This document shows positions 44,825 through 54,564 of a stretch of DNA of 64,000 nt, piece after piece; position 1 is the first letter of the stretch, and every line of letters starts with the position of its first letter. Origin of the DNA: Mucilaginibacter gotjawali (GTDB lineage: Bacteria; Bacteroidota; Bacteroidia; Sphingobacteriales; Sphingobacteriaceae); assembly GCF_002355435.1 (NCBI RefSeq), contig NZ_AP017313.1, forward strand, positions 4,278,001 to 4,342,000. The letters run 5' to 3'. The notes below the pieces were generated by a model. The model did not search any database. It was not told where the DNA came from and was given only the letters and a program-made list of their open reading frames with translations. A program made the position numbers and the translations under genes.

Positions 44825-47800
44825 ATGCCGGTAAAAAAGCAGCAAATAAATACATCCACTTCTACCTGTTGTTATTGCGGGGTGGGTTGCGGCGTGCTTG
44901 TTCACAAGGACAAAAGCGGCAATGTATTGATTGAGGGCAATAAGGAGCATCCCGTAAATAAGGGGATGCTCTGCAGCAAGGGCCTCAACCTGCATTACAC
45001 CGTAAATGATAAAAGCGACAGGCTGCTTTACCCGCAAATGCGGTATAACAAAAATATGCCCATGCAGCGGGTAAGCTGGGATGAGGCGCTTGACCGTACC
45101 GCAGCTGTTTTTAAAACCTTTATCAATAAGTACGGACCTGACTCGGTGGCATTTTATGCATCGGGTCAGTGTCTTACTGAAGAATATTATGTGATCAATA
45201 AACTGATGAAAGGGTTTATTGGCAGCAATAATATCGATACCAACTCGCGCCTTTGCATGAGCAGCGCGGTTGCGGCCTATAAAATGGCTTTGGGTGAAGA
45301 CACCGTGCCGGTTTGTTATGATGATATTGAACTGGCCGACTGCTTTTATGTAACCGGCGCAAACCCGGCCTGGTGCCATCCCATTTTATGGAGAAGAGTG
45401 GAGGCCCATAAAGCGGCCAACCCCAAAACCAAAATAATTGTTGTTGATCCGCGTGTAACGGACACCTGCGGCATTGCCGACCTGCACCTTCAAATAAACC
45501 CCGGCACTGATATTACCCTGAACCATGCCATTGGCAGGGCGCTGATTGAAAACGGCGATATCGACCTCGACTTTGTTACCCGGCATGCCGAAGGCTTCGA
45601 GCAGTACAGCGCCATGGTATTTAAAAGATCAATGGCCGATGCTGCCCGGCATTGCGGAGTAAGTGAAGCTGACATCCGCCTTGCGGCCAGATACATTGCC
45701 GAAGCAAAAGGCTTTATTTCGATGTGGACCATGGGGCTTAACCAAAGTTCAACAGGGGTAAATAAAAACCTGAGTTTGATCAACCTTAACCTCATTACCG
45801 GGCATATCGGTAAACCGGGTTCGGGGCCGCTTTCACTAACAGGGCAACCGAACGCTATGGGTGGCCGCGAAGTTGGCGGCCTGGCAAATTTACTGCCTGC
45901 GCACCGCAACCTGGACAACCCTTTGCACCGCGAAGAAGTTCAAAAATTTTGGGGTGGTTCTGTTATCAACCCAAAACCGGGCTTAACCGCTACCGAAATG
46001 TTTGAGGCGCTGGAAAATGGCAGTTTAAAAGCAATATGGATCCTTTGCACCAATCCGCTTACCAGTCTGCCCAATGTTCGCCTGGCCGAAGCAGCGTTAA
46101 AAAAAGCCAAATTTGTGGTGGTGCAGGAGGTGAGCAATAAACCGGAAAGCCTGGCTTTTGCCGATGTAATATTACCGGCAGCGGCCTGGGCCGAAAAGGA
46201 AGGCACCATGACAAATTCGGAGCGGAGGATCAGCTACCTCAATAAAATTATTGAGCCGCCCGGCGAGGCTTTACCCGACGCCGAGATCATTTGCCGTTTT
46301 GCCCGAAAAATGGGCTATAAAGGATTTGATTTTGAAGATCCGGCGGCAATTTATGCCGAACATGCCCGCTTAACCACTAAAACAAATATTGATATCAGCA
46401 GCTTAACTTATGAGATCCTGAAAGAAAAAGGAACGGTACAATGGCCCTATAAAAAGAAAAGTGCAGAAGAAGGAACGATACGGTTATTTACCGACAAACG
46501 TTTTTATACCCTTTCAAAAAGAGCAATTATCCACCCGGTGCCCGATGCCAACACCAGCGAACAACCGGATGGTGATTTCCCATTTATACTAACCACCGGC
46601 CGCATCCGCGATCAATGGCATACCATGAGCAAAACCGGCAAGGTAAACAAGCTTAACCAGCACCTTCCGCAATCGTTTATGGAGATCCACCCGGATGATG
46701 CCTCCACACTGGGGATCAACGATGGAGATATTACTGTAATTACTTCGCGCCGGGGTAAAGTGCAGGTTAAAGCGAAAATATCAACCCAAATAAAACAGGG
46801 CGTTGTTTTTGTGCCGATGCACTGGGGTAAAATATTGGGCAACGATCTGAACAGGGTGAATAACCTGACCTCGGACCAGGTTGACCCTATTTCAAAAGAA
46901 CCTGATTTTAAGTTCTGTGCCGTAAATGTGGTTAAATTTAAAAAGCCGTTCCAGCGCATAGTGGTGATTGGCGCCGGTGCGGGTGCCTATGGCTTCGTAA
47001 AATCGTACCGCGAGCTTAACCCCGACGATGAGATCACCATTTTCAGCAAGGAGAATTTCCCCTTTTATAACCGGGTAATGCTGCCTGATTATATCAGCGG
47101 CGAGCAAAAGTGGGAACAACTGGTTAAAATGACCGACGAAGATGAGCCTGGTTATAAAATTAAGCTGTTGCGCGGTGTAAGTGTTGAAAAAATTGACCGC
47201 TCTAACAAACAGGTAACCGATTCAAGGGGGATAAAAACCAGTTATGATATTTTATTAGTTGCAACAGGCAGCAGGGCTTCGGTCCCCAAAAATGTTCCGT
47301 CGTTGCCCGGGATCTTCACCATGCGCAGTCGTGTTGATGCCGATAACTTTAAAAAGCACATGCCCAATGATGCGCATGTGGTCATTGTTGGCGGTGGCTT
47401 ACTTGGTTTGGAGATGGCGGCTTCGCTGAGGGAGATGGGCGTAAAAATCACCATCATCCAGCGCACCTCATCCTTTTTAAACCGGCAACTGGATGCGCTC
47501 GGCAGCCAGCTTTTGCATGAAGAAATGGCCGACCAGGGCTGCGATATTTACTATGATGACGAGGTACAGCTTTATTACGGGCGGTCGAAATTAACCGGCA
47601 TCGGCTTAAAGAGCGGCCGCAAGATCAATTGCGATGCCATGATCCTGGCCATCGGCACCACCCCCAACATGGAAATTGCCAAAGATTGCGGACTGGATTG
47701 CCGCCGTGGCGTAACCGTAAACGAGCGCCTGCAAACCAGCGACCCTGATGTTTTCGCCATCGGCGAAATAGCTGAATTTAATGGTACACTGTACGGCATC

Positions 47801-48346
47801 ACGGCTGCCGCCGAGCAGCAGGCCCAGGTGGTAGCCGGTTATTTAAACGGAGATATCGCCAGCTATTACAAAGGCAGCTTGTTTATGAATATCATCAAAA
47901 TCCACGGGTTCGACCTGTGCAGTATTGGCATACCTGAATGCCCGGATGATAAAGATTACGAAGAAGTGGTTTTTATAGATAAAGCCAAAAGATATTATAA
48001 AAAATGTATCATCCACCAGGACAGGCTGGTGGGTGCGATCCTGATTGGCGATAAAAGTGAGTTATTGGAATTCAGGGACCTGATTGCCAATAAAACAGAG
48101 TTGAGCGAGAAAAGGCTCCAGTTATTGCGGAGCGGCAATAAGGCCGACCCTGTATTGGGCAAACTGGTTTGCAGCTGCAATAATGTTGGTTCAGAAAATA
48201 TCAGGAAAAAAATTGAATCAGGTTGCAATACAATGACCGATTTGTGCAAAACAACCGGTGCAGGCACGGGCTGCGGCTCATGCAGGCCAGAAGTTAAAAG
48301 GATACTTGATGAAGCATTGAAAAGTATGGTTTCAATTAATAATTAA
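44825..48346 (+). CDS. nasA: assimilatory nitrate reductase fused to flavin/[2Fe-2S] module
   Basis: 1173 aa. Residues ~1-700 are the Mo-bisPGD catalytic subunit: [4Fe-4S] ligands Cys15, Cys18, Cys22 and Cys50, a likely Mo-ligand Cys in SRLCMSSAVA, and the C-terminal molybdopterin domain (TTGRIRDQWHTMSKTGKVN). Residues ~705-1100 form an FAD/NAD-type oxidoreductase (VVIGAGAGAYGFVKSY, VVIVGGGLLGLEMAAS) like the N-terminal half of NirB. Residues ~1115-1165 form a BFD-like [2Fe-2S] segment (KLVCSCNN ... GTGCGSCRPE). The protein thus carries its own electron input and reduces nitrate to nitrite in the cytoplasm. The next start is 4 bp after its stop. Confidence 0.93.
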   Translation: MPVKKQQINTSTSTCCYCGVGCGVLVHKDKSGNVLIEGNKEHPVNKGMLCSKGLNLHYTVNDKSDRLLYPQMRYNKNMPMQRVSWDEALDRTAAVFKTFINKYGPDSVAFYASGQCLTEEYYVINKLMKGFIGSNNIDTNSRLCMSSAVAAYKMALGEDTVPVCYDDIELADCFYVTGANPAWCHPILWRRVEAHKAANPKTKIIVVDPRVTDTCGIADLHLQINPGTDITLNHAIGRALIENGDIDLDFVTRHAEGFEQYSAMVFKRSMADAARHCGVSEADIRLAARYIAEAKGFISMWTMGLNQSSTGVNKNLSLINLNLITGHIGKPGSGPLSLTGQPNAMGGREVGGLANLLPAHRNLDNPLHREEVQKFWGGSVINPKPGLTATEMFEALENGSLKAIWILCTNPLTSLPNVRLAEAALKKAKFVVVQEVSNKPESLAFADVILPAAAWAEKEGTMTNSERRISYLNKIIEPPGEALPDAEIICRFARKMGYKGFDFEDPAAIYAEHARLTTKTNIDISSLTYEILKEKGTVQWPYKKKSAEEGTIRLFTDKRFYTLSKRAIIHPVPDANTSEQPDGDFPFILTTGRIRDQWHTMSKTGKVNKLNQHLPQSFMEIHPDDASTLGINDGDITVITSRRGKVQVKAKISTQIKQGVVFVPMHWGKILGNDLNRVNNLTSDQVDPISKEPDFKFCAVNVVKFKKPFQRIVVIGAGAGAYGFVKSYRELNPDDEITIFSKENFPFYNRVMLPDYISGEQKWEQLVKMTDEDEPGYKIKLLRGVSVEKIDRSNKQVTDSRGIKTSYDILLVATGSRASVPKNVPSLPGIFTMRSRVDADNFKKHMPNDAHVVIVGGGLLGLEMAASLREMGVKITIIQRTSSFLNRQLDALGSQLLHEEMADQGCDIYYDDEVQLYYGRSKLTGIGLKSGRKINCDAMILAIGTTPNMEIAKDCGLDCRRGVTVNERLQTSDPDVFAIGEIAEFNGTLYGITAAAEQQAQVVAGYLNGDIASYYKGSLFMNIIKIHGFDLCSIGIPECPDDKDYEEVVFIDKAKRYYKKCIIHQDRLVGAILIGDKSELLEFRDLIANKTELSEKRLQLLRSGNKADPVLGKLVCSCNNVGSENIRKKIESGCNTMTDLCKTTGAGTGCGSCRPEVKRILDEALKSMVSINN

Positions 48347-48349
48347 CGC

Positions 48350-49783
48350 ATGGAGCATCTGATCAAAATAAACCTTCCGGGCGGCCTGGTTTCTGCGGGC
48401 GATTTTTACGAGATGTTGCTGATCGCCGAAAAAGCCGGTGCCAGTAATATCCGCTTTGGTAACCGGCAGCAGCTGTATTTTACGATACATGAAGACCATT
48501 TGGAGGACCTGGAAACGGAAATGCTTAAAACGGAAATACGTTTTGAAATTGACTGCGACGCCCGGCCAAATATCATCAGTTCCTATGTGGGCGATACCAT
48601 TTTTAACCAGGAAGGCTGGTTGCGCGAAGGCTTGTATAAGGATATTTTGGATAGCTTTGATTACCAGCCCCGGTTAAAAGTAAACCTGGTTGATAACCAG
48701 CAAACCTTTGTCCCTTTTTTTAGCGGGAACTTTAATTTTATTACGTCGGATATTAGTAATTACTGGTTTTTTTATATCCGTTTTCTAAAATCAGGGAAAC
48801 ATTTTTGCTTTCCTTCGCTGGTTTATTCTGACGATATTTCCTCATTGGCCAAAACTGCCGAAGATCTTATCCTGACCAACAAAAAACTTTTTTTTGACCA
48901 GGAACAAACTGATGAGCAGCTGTTTTTTAAGCTACTTGCAAAAAAGGCCAATGCTACGCTTCAGCCCATAACGTCAGCGCTTAAATTGCCTGCGTTCCAG
49001 CTGCCTTATTACGAGGGATTTAATAAGTACAACAACCGTTACTGGCTGGGTGTTTATCGCCGCAATGAACTTTATCCGCTGGAGTTTTTAAAGGACGTTT
49101 GCTTATTATGTTTAAAAACCCGCATCGGGCAGTTGTATACAACGCCGTGGAAATCAATCATTATTAAGGGGATTGACCCTGCTGAACGCAACGAATGGGG
49201 GCTGCTTTTGAGCAAATACCAGTTGAACGTAAGGCACGCCGCCAACGAATTAAACTGGCAGGTAGAGGACATTTGCGACGAAGGCCTGGCATTAAAAAAA
49301 CAGCTGGTGCGCGAATTTGAGGAAGCCGACCTGCGTACCTATCAGCTTTGCTTTGCCATTAAAACCCAGCCTAAAACAGGTTTACCCGGATCTATCATCA
49401 TCAAAAAAACCGGGGACAATTTGTTTGATATCTTTCATACGCGGGATTTTAACCCTAACTCAAAAGACTATATCACTTATTCGGAAAAGGTAAAAGCTGA
49501 TATCGTGGCCCCTACCCTGATCTCGTTATGTAATATATTTTATAAAACCCAAAGCCGGCAGGTTGCTGCCACGCAAGATTTCCATAACGAGGAAGCTGAC
49601 GTAACAAACGCGCTTGAAGGAATTTATCAATGCAATAACTGCCACACCAGGTACGATAAAGCTTACGGAGATGATGTTAATTGCGTTGATAAGGGAATTG
49701 AATTTGAAACCCTCGCCGAATATTGCTGCCCGGTTTGCGATTCGCCAAAAAGTGAATTTAGTTTGATGGAAGTTTGCGTTTGA
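48350..49783 (+). CDS. sulfite-reductase-like protein with C-terminal rubredoxin
   Basis: 477 aa. The N-terminal ~400 residues resemble a nitrite/sulfite reductase repeat (INLPGGLVSAGDFYEMLLIA; ASNIRFGNRQQLYFTI is the ferredoxin-like half domain) but lack the sirohaem/[4Fe-4S] cysteine pattern. The last ~55 residues are a rubredoxin (YQCNNCHTRYD ... CCPVCDSPKSEF, two Cys-x2-Cys knuckles for one Fe). It is translationally coupled to nasA (4-bp gap). It probably passes single electrons to the nitrate reductase or NirB. The catalytic-looking half is presumably structural. Confidence 0.85.
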   Translation: MEHLIKINLPGGLVSAGDFYEMLLIAEKAGASNIRFGNRQQLYFTIHEDHLEDLETEMLKTEIRFEIDCDARPNIISSYVGDTIFNQEGWLREGLYKDILDSFDYQPRLKVNLVDNQQTFVPFFSGNFNFITSDISNYWFFYIRFLKSGKHFCFPSLVYSDDISSLAKTAEDLILTNKKLFFDQEQTDEQLFFKLLAKKANATLQPITSALKLPAFQLPYYEGFNKYNNRYWLGVYRRNELYPLEFLKDVCLLCLKTRIGQLYTTPWKSIIIKGIDPAERNEWGLLLSKYQLNVRHAANELNWQVEDICDEGLALKKQLVREFEEADLRTYQLCFAIKTQPKTGLPGSIIIKKTGDNLFDIFHTRDFNPNSKDYITYSEKVKADIVAPTLISLCNIFYKTQSRQVAATQDFHNEEADVTNALEGIYQCNNCHTRYDKAYGDDVNCVDKGIEFETLAEYCCPVCDSPKSEFSLMEVCV

Positions 49784-50208
49784 TATGATGCCGGTCTGCG
49801 GGGCAGGGCATACACATTCATTTCATTCGGGCATTGTTACTCCAAAACCGTCTTAATTGAGGCGGCTCTTAACAGAGCCCATCACATTTTCTGTTATACT
49901 ATAAACACGCGGCTCCGCTGGAGCCAAGCATTTATTTATCAAAACAATTTAACTCCGTTAGGAGTCGCCTGTTTATAGAATCTTTCGAAGCGGAACAGAA
50001 GGCTCCATCGGAGCCTCCGATCACCAGCCTGTTTAACAAATTTATTTTTACGTGTTTACCCTGAGCTGGGGTATATTTTATTCAAATAATCCATTTGCTT
50101 TTACGATAAATAAAAACGATTTTTCGGGTCGTGTTCGGCTCCCCTGGCAAACACGGATTATCAACCAAAACAAATGCCTTTTTCCAATTATATTTATCAT
50201 ACTGCTCA
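49784..50208. other. 425-bp intergenic region with repeat copy C
   Basis: No gene is supported. Most of it is copy C of the four-hairpin repeat (49853-50018). The last ~190 bp should hold the acyltransferase promoter. An in-frame ATG at 50131 gives an N-terminal extension unlike the family and was not used. Confidence 0.5.
49853..50018 (+). repeat. four-hairpin dispersed repeat, copy C
   Basis: Hairpin GGCTCTTAACAGAGCC (49864-49879), ACTATAAACA (49898-49907), hairpin GGCTCCGCTGGAGCC (49911-49925), hairpin ACTCCGTTAGGAGT (49952-49965), TGTTTATAGAA (49970-49980), hairpin GGCTCCATCGGAGCC (50001-50015). It has the same orientation as copy A. Sequences differ from A and B mainly inside loops and by paired stem changes. 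Confidence 0.85.
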
Positions 50209-51348
50209 ATGAGTACAACTGCTGTATTGCCTGATTCAAAAAAACATTACGAGATCCTTGACGGACTACGCGGCGTAGCCTCTGTTTTGGTGATCGCTTT
50301 CCATGTGATGGAAACTTTTACCGGCGGTAACCGCTTTATCCAGGTGATCAATCATGGCTACCTGGCGGTAGATTTCTTTTTTCTCCTGTCGGGATTTGTG
50401 GTAGCCTATGCCTATGACGACCGCTGGGGTAAAATGGGCCAGTGGGACTTTTATAAGCGACGCCTGATCCGTTTGCAGCCCATGGTAGTGATGGGCTCGC
50501 TGATTGGCGCTGCGCTTTTTTATTTCGGGATTAGCCCTGTGTTCCCGAATATTGCGGGAACGCCCGTTTGGGAAATGCTTTTGGTGATGCTGGTGGGCTG
50601 TACGCTGATCCCGCTGCCGGTTTCGATGGACATCCGCGGCTGGACAGAAATGCACCCCCTTAACGGCCCGGCCTGGTCGCTGTTTTTTGAATATATCGCC
50701 AATATTCTGTACGCTTTATTCATCCGCAAATTCTCCAAAACACTGTTGACTATATTTGTTATCCTGTGCGCTATTTTCCTTGTGCAGTATTTGATAATGG
50801 GTCCGCAGGGCGATGTGATCGGCGGCTGGAGTATTGATAAAACCCAGCTTCATGTTGGTTTCGCCCGTTTGCTTTATCCCTTTTTCGCTGGCGTATTGCT
50901 TTGCCGCGCAGGCAAGCTGATCCATATTAAAGGGGCGTTTACCGTTTGCAGCCTGATGATTGTTGCTGTACTGGCGATTCCGAGAATTGGCGGTACGGAC
51001 CATTTGTGGATGAATGGTATTTACGAATCAGTGGTCATTATTCTCATTTTCCCGCTGATCGTTTCTATTGGGGCCGGCGGTAAAATCATAGGGGCACGCG
51101 CCGCTAAAACATGCAAGTTCCTGGGAGACATCTCGTACCCGCTTTATATCACTCATTACCCGCTCATTTATCTTTATACAGCATGGGTGGTCAACAACAA
51201 AATACAATTGGGTGCTTACGGGCTTTTGGTTGGATTTTTACTGATGATCTGCAGTATTACACTTGCCTGGGCATGCCTTAAATTTTATGATGTGCCGGTA
51301 CGCAACTGGCTTGCCAAACGCTACCTGGTGAAAAAGGAGGCTGTCTAA
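50209..51348 (+). CDS. acyltransferase family 3 (OafA-like)
   Basis: About 379 aa from the ATG at 50209 (MSTTAVLPDSKKHYEILDGL). Signatures are EILDGLRGVASVLVIAFHVME, GYLAVDFFFLLSGFVVAYAYDD, RRLIRLQPMVVMG and NGPAWSLFFEYIANILYALF, with ~10 membrane helices. It likely O-acylates a surface polysaccharide. It is a close paralogue of the gene at 55255-56355. Its last codons (KKEAV) and stop lie inside MITE-like element copy 2, which begins at 51336. Confidence 0.92.
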   Translation: MSTTAVLPDSKKHYEILDGLRGVASVLVIAFHVMETFTGGNRFIQVINHGYLAVDFFFLLSGFVVAYAYDDRWGKMGQWDFYKRRLIRLQPMVVMGSLIGAALFYFGISPVFPNIAGTPVWEMLLVMLVGCTLIPLPVSMDIRGWTEMHPLNGPAWSLFFEYIANILYALFIRKFSKTLLTIFVILCAIFLVQYLIMGPQGDVIGGWSIDKTQLHVGFARLLYPFFAGVLLCRAGKLIHIKGAFTVCSLMIVAVLAIPRIGGTDHLWMNGIYESVVIILIFPLIVSIGAGGKIIGARAAKTCKFLGDISYPLYITHYPLIYLYTAWVVNNKIQLGAYGLLVGFLLMICSITLAWACLKFYDVPVRNWLAKRYLVKKEAV

Positions 51349-51530
51349 AAAGTTGGAAAATAACGGTCAAAACCAAATAATAGTTTGCCGCAATCAACTC
51401 TTCGTGGCCTTAGTGAAATATTAGTGTCCATTGTGGTAAAAAAATAACCACCAGGTACACAAAGTTTTCACAAAGAGCACAATGACAAATTAAATTCGGT
51501 TGTGTTTTATACTAAATACTTTTGAGCCTC
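51336..51530 (+). mobile_element. ~195-bp MITE-like element, copy 2
   Basis: It starts GGAGGCTGTCTAAAAAGT and ends ACTTTTGAGCCTC, a loose terminal inverted repeat. The centre (AACCACCAGGTACACAAAG) matches copy 1 closely. It fills the gap between the acyltransferase and the convergent GH106 gene and supplies the acyltransferase stop codon. Confidence 0.65.
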
Positions 51531-51540
51531 TAAGGATTGA

Positions 51541-54500
51541 TCAGAACGAACTTTGCTGTAAAGTAACCGGCCCCATCAATCCTGATTTAAATAAGGGTGA
51601 ATTTTGGTTGTAAGGATGAAAACTTGAAAAGGTGATCCTGCCCGAAGGTCGCGGCAGGCCCTTAATTAACCAATCGGGCCATTTATCGTCTTTGATACCA
51701 TCATCGGGTAATTTCTCATCCCCTATCAGCCTGTTTACCCATAAATTGGCCACTTCTATTTCCAATTGGTTGTTCCCATGCTTTAATGCGCTGCTGATAT
51801 CGACATGCCATGGAGCGGTCCAAATAACGCCAAGGTCCTTACCATTCAGTTTTACGCGGGCCAGGTTTTTGATGTCGCCAAGGTCAAGGTAGATCTTTCC
51901 ATGTGTTATGGAAACGTTGCCCGGCAGGGTAAAATCCTTTCTGTACACGGCTATGCCCGAATAATATTTAACCCCTTCCACGGGGCTTTTTGTCCAGTCG
52001 GCAAGTTCGTTAAATGTTGTTTTTGCCGGGCCGCCTTTTTTCGGATCAAATGATACCTGCCACGAGCCGTTTAGAGTTTCAATTTTATTTAACACCGGGA
52101 AGTTATCTTTATTTGCCGATGGTTTTGCAGCGCCGCCCGAATGGAATACTATAAAATAGCTTTGATAGGCGTCAAATTGAAGCGGAATGGTGGTTTGCGA
52201 TCCTTTCACCTTAAACTGCGGCAGCTTTCTTGTTTCGCCGGTGATGGGGTCCCAAAGTTCGGGCGCGCCCTTAACGCTGCGAAAAACAGCCTCTGTTTTT
52301 TCGGGATCACTGGTTTTATTTGCAACAAAATAGATATCCCATCCCGGCGAGGTGCGATGTGTGTACCGCACAGGCTTATCAGACCCGAAATCCGTAAGAA
52401 CATGCATCTGCTTTAAAATCCCCGCAGTCAGTTCGTATTCAGGATAGAGGTCATTGATCTGTTTATCCAATTCGCCGCCAAAAATAATCCTGCCCAACCC
52501 ATAACGGCGTGTGGTGATCGTTTCAGCCCCGCCGGGTTGCCCCCAAAGTATTTTGGCCAGCGCCTGTACCTGCGCGTCACATGCCGGGTAACCGGTTAAA
52601 CCGGGCGAACGAAATGGCGGCGAACCTGCCACTGTTGCCCCGGCCTTTACCAGCGCAAGAATCTTTGACAACAACGCCGGTGTCATGGTTTTTACCGCAG
52701 GCAACACCAGCAGGTGATAACTGGCCCCGCCCGGAAATACAATCAGCCCGTTTTTTACGCTGGCTCTGTACAACTGACCCGGCGCGCAACCATCAAAATT
52801 ATAGCCCCTTCTGTCGGGGATGGTATCGTTACCCGTTAATGCTGAGGATGGCGGCCTAAAAACATGCGGCGCGCCTTCCGGGGTTAAATACAGTACGTCT
52901 GCTACTGCCCTGCCCTGTTGCAAAATATACTGGCATCGCGAAATATAGTGATGGTACCCTGAGGCCATTGGCCACCAGGTTTGCCCCCTGTCCCAGTGCA
53001 CGCCGTAAGGGCCCATCGTCATCCCTGGCCGTAGCGTGTCATTTAATACCTGGTTGATAAAGGTGTGAAAAACAAACCTGTTGATACCCGTGGCGAAGGC
53101 CCAGTCGCCCTGGTTTTTCATTGCGCCGGGGTATTGCCGCCAGCCTTCATCATTCTGGGCAGTGAATGACTCAGAAGGCATGATCCGCTGCCCGTTGACA
53201 TGCGCAATAGAAGTTGCCTCGATACAACTGAAAGATGAATTATAACCATATCCCTTGCTCCAAAACTCGCACATCGCCAAATCAGCGACGGCGCCCAATT
53301 CAAGATCGGCAGTTGGGTTCATGTCGTAGGGCTCGATGGATAAACCCAGGCCATTTTTATGGGCATATTTTTTTACCTGCCCGGCATGGTATTCCAAAAC
53401 AAGTTCCTGTGCGGTTTGGCGCAGGTCCCATAAAAAACGTTCACTTATCTCCGGGCTTTCCACTACGTTACCGGCATATACCGGATAAAATGGCAGCGGA
53501 TCGTAGCCCCGCCTTTTAATAAACTCATGGCGAAAGTGGCCCGTCCAGTTTTGCGAGCCCATTTCCCAGCTGTCCATATGCAGGCGTTTCAGGCCACCGG
53601 CCAGGCGTGGGTCGGGTTTGCCGATCCTTTTTAATAAACGGCCAATGTAATTTTCCAGGTGAGCATTTAATGCCACGGTATCAAACTTATCCGATTCAAA
53701 ACCCAGGCCGGTTACCGGCGCCGGGCGGGTGATGGCGCCGTTGTTGCGGCTTACAAACCGCACAATGGTCCAGTTACCCGGTGGTACATCCCAATCGAGT
53801 GTTCCGTCTTTTTGCAGCTTGCTGGTTATATCAATGATATTTTTTTGTGCAATAACCGCCCCTTTCGGAACTCCATCAAATTTTACCGGCGACGGCAAAA
53901 ATTGCTTAACCCCGTTAACCGACGAGTACGGCGCCCTGTAGTAGAGTGCTTTTTCATCAATATCCTTTATTTTGCTATCGCCCGATGGTGTGGGGTAGGC
54001 TAATACGGCAACATCTTTATAAAAATCAAGCCATTGCTTTTTTAATTCTGGTGTAAATACCCCCTGCCCAAAATAGGGTTCCTTTGGCAAGGGCAGCGGC
54101 AGTTTTATGTTTTGTTTTTGGCCGCCGGTAACGGTAAGCGATGCAGCAACCAAATCCTGCATGGATTGATCAGCGGGCACCCACGGGCCGCCGCTCCCTG
54201 TCCAGCCCGGGCCTATGCCCAGCGTTATCTCAATCCCAAGGCGTTTGCTTTCCTGCACAGCGTGTTTAAAAATATCCTGCCATTGTGCGCTTAAAAAATC
54301 AACAGGGCCTACAGGCAACCCCACATTCACCTCCAGGAAAATCACATTCCCGATCCCGGCCTTTTTCATGGATTCAAGGTCGGCGGTAACGGATTTTTTG
54401 TTCATGTTGCCATCCATAAAATACCAGTATACACCCGGCCTGGCAGACGCCGGCGGACTTAAAAACCCGCTCCTGACGTTGCGCATGTTATCCTGAGCGA

Positions 54501-54564
54501 AAACAGCAGCGCATATGTTGATTAACAGCAACAACAGCAAATATTTTTTTACGGAAACAGCCAT
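51541..54564 (-). CDS. secreted glycosidase, GH106 (alpha-L-rhamnosidase-like)
   Basis: 1007 aa with a signal peptide (YLLLLLLINICAAVFAQ). The N-terminus SARPGVYWYFMDGNMNKKSVTADLESMKKAG and GIGNVIFLEVN are typical of GH106, with ITLGIGPGWTGSGGPWV and HMDSWEMGSQNW carrying likely catalytic acids. A C-terminal galactose-binding-like beta sandwich reads IYLDLGDIKNLARVKLNGKDLGVIW. It removes terminal rhamnose from plant pectin or flavonoid-type glycans. It is a single gene with no SusCD partner next to it. Confidence 0.88.
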   Translation of the reverse strand: MAVSVKKYLLLLLLINICAAVFAQDNMRNVRSGFLSPPASARPGVYWYFMDGNMNKKSVTADLESMKKAGIGNVIFLEVNVGLPVGPVDFLSAQWQDIFKHAVQESKRLGIEITLGIGPGWTGSGGPWVPADQSMQDLVAASLTVTGGQKQNIKLPLPLPKEPYFGQGVFTPELKKQWLDFYKDVAVLAYPTPSGDSKIKDIDEKALYYRAPYSSVNGVKQFLPSPVKFDGVPKGAVIAQKNIIDITSKLQKDGTLDWDVPPGNWTIVRFVSRNNGAITRPAPVTGLGFESDKFDTVALNAHLENYIGRLLKRIGKPDPRLAGGLKRLHMDSWEMGSQNWTGHFRHEFIKRRGYDPLPFYPVYAGNVVESPEISERFLWDLRQTAQELVLEYHAGQVKKYAHKNGLGLSIEPYDMNPTADLELGAVADLAMCEFWSKGYGYNSSFSCIEATSIAHVNGQRIMPSESFTAQNDEGWRQYPGAMKNQGDWAFATGINRFVFHTFINQVLNDTLRPGMTMGPYGVHWDRGQTWWPMASGYHHYISRCQYILQQGRAVADVLYLTPEGAPHVFRPPSSALTGNDTIPDRRGYNFDGCAPGQLYRASVKNGLIVFPGGASYHLLVLPAVKTMTPALLSKILALVKAGATVAGSPPFRSPGLTGYPACDAQVQALAKILWGQPGGAETITTRRYGLGRIIFGGELDKQINDLYPEYELTAGILKQMHVLTDFGSDKPVRYTHRTSPGWDIYFVANKTSDPEKTEAVFRSVKGAPELWDPITGETRKLPQFKVKGSQTTIPLQFDAYQSYFIVFHSGGAAKPSANKDNFPVLNKIETLNGSWQVSFDPKKGGPAKTTFNELADWTKSPVEGVKYYSGIAVYRKDFTLPGNVSITHGKIYLDLGDIKNLARVKLNGKDLGVIWTAPWHVDISSALKHGNNQLEIEVANLWVNRLIGDEKLPDDGIKDDKWPDWLIKGLPRPSGRITFSSFHPYNQNSPLFKSGLMGPVTLQQSSF

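Noticed and set aside
50131..50208. Longer N-terminus for the acyltransferase at 50209
   Set aside because: The extra 26 residues do not match the paralogue, and the family motif begins ~15 residues after the ATG at 50209.
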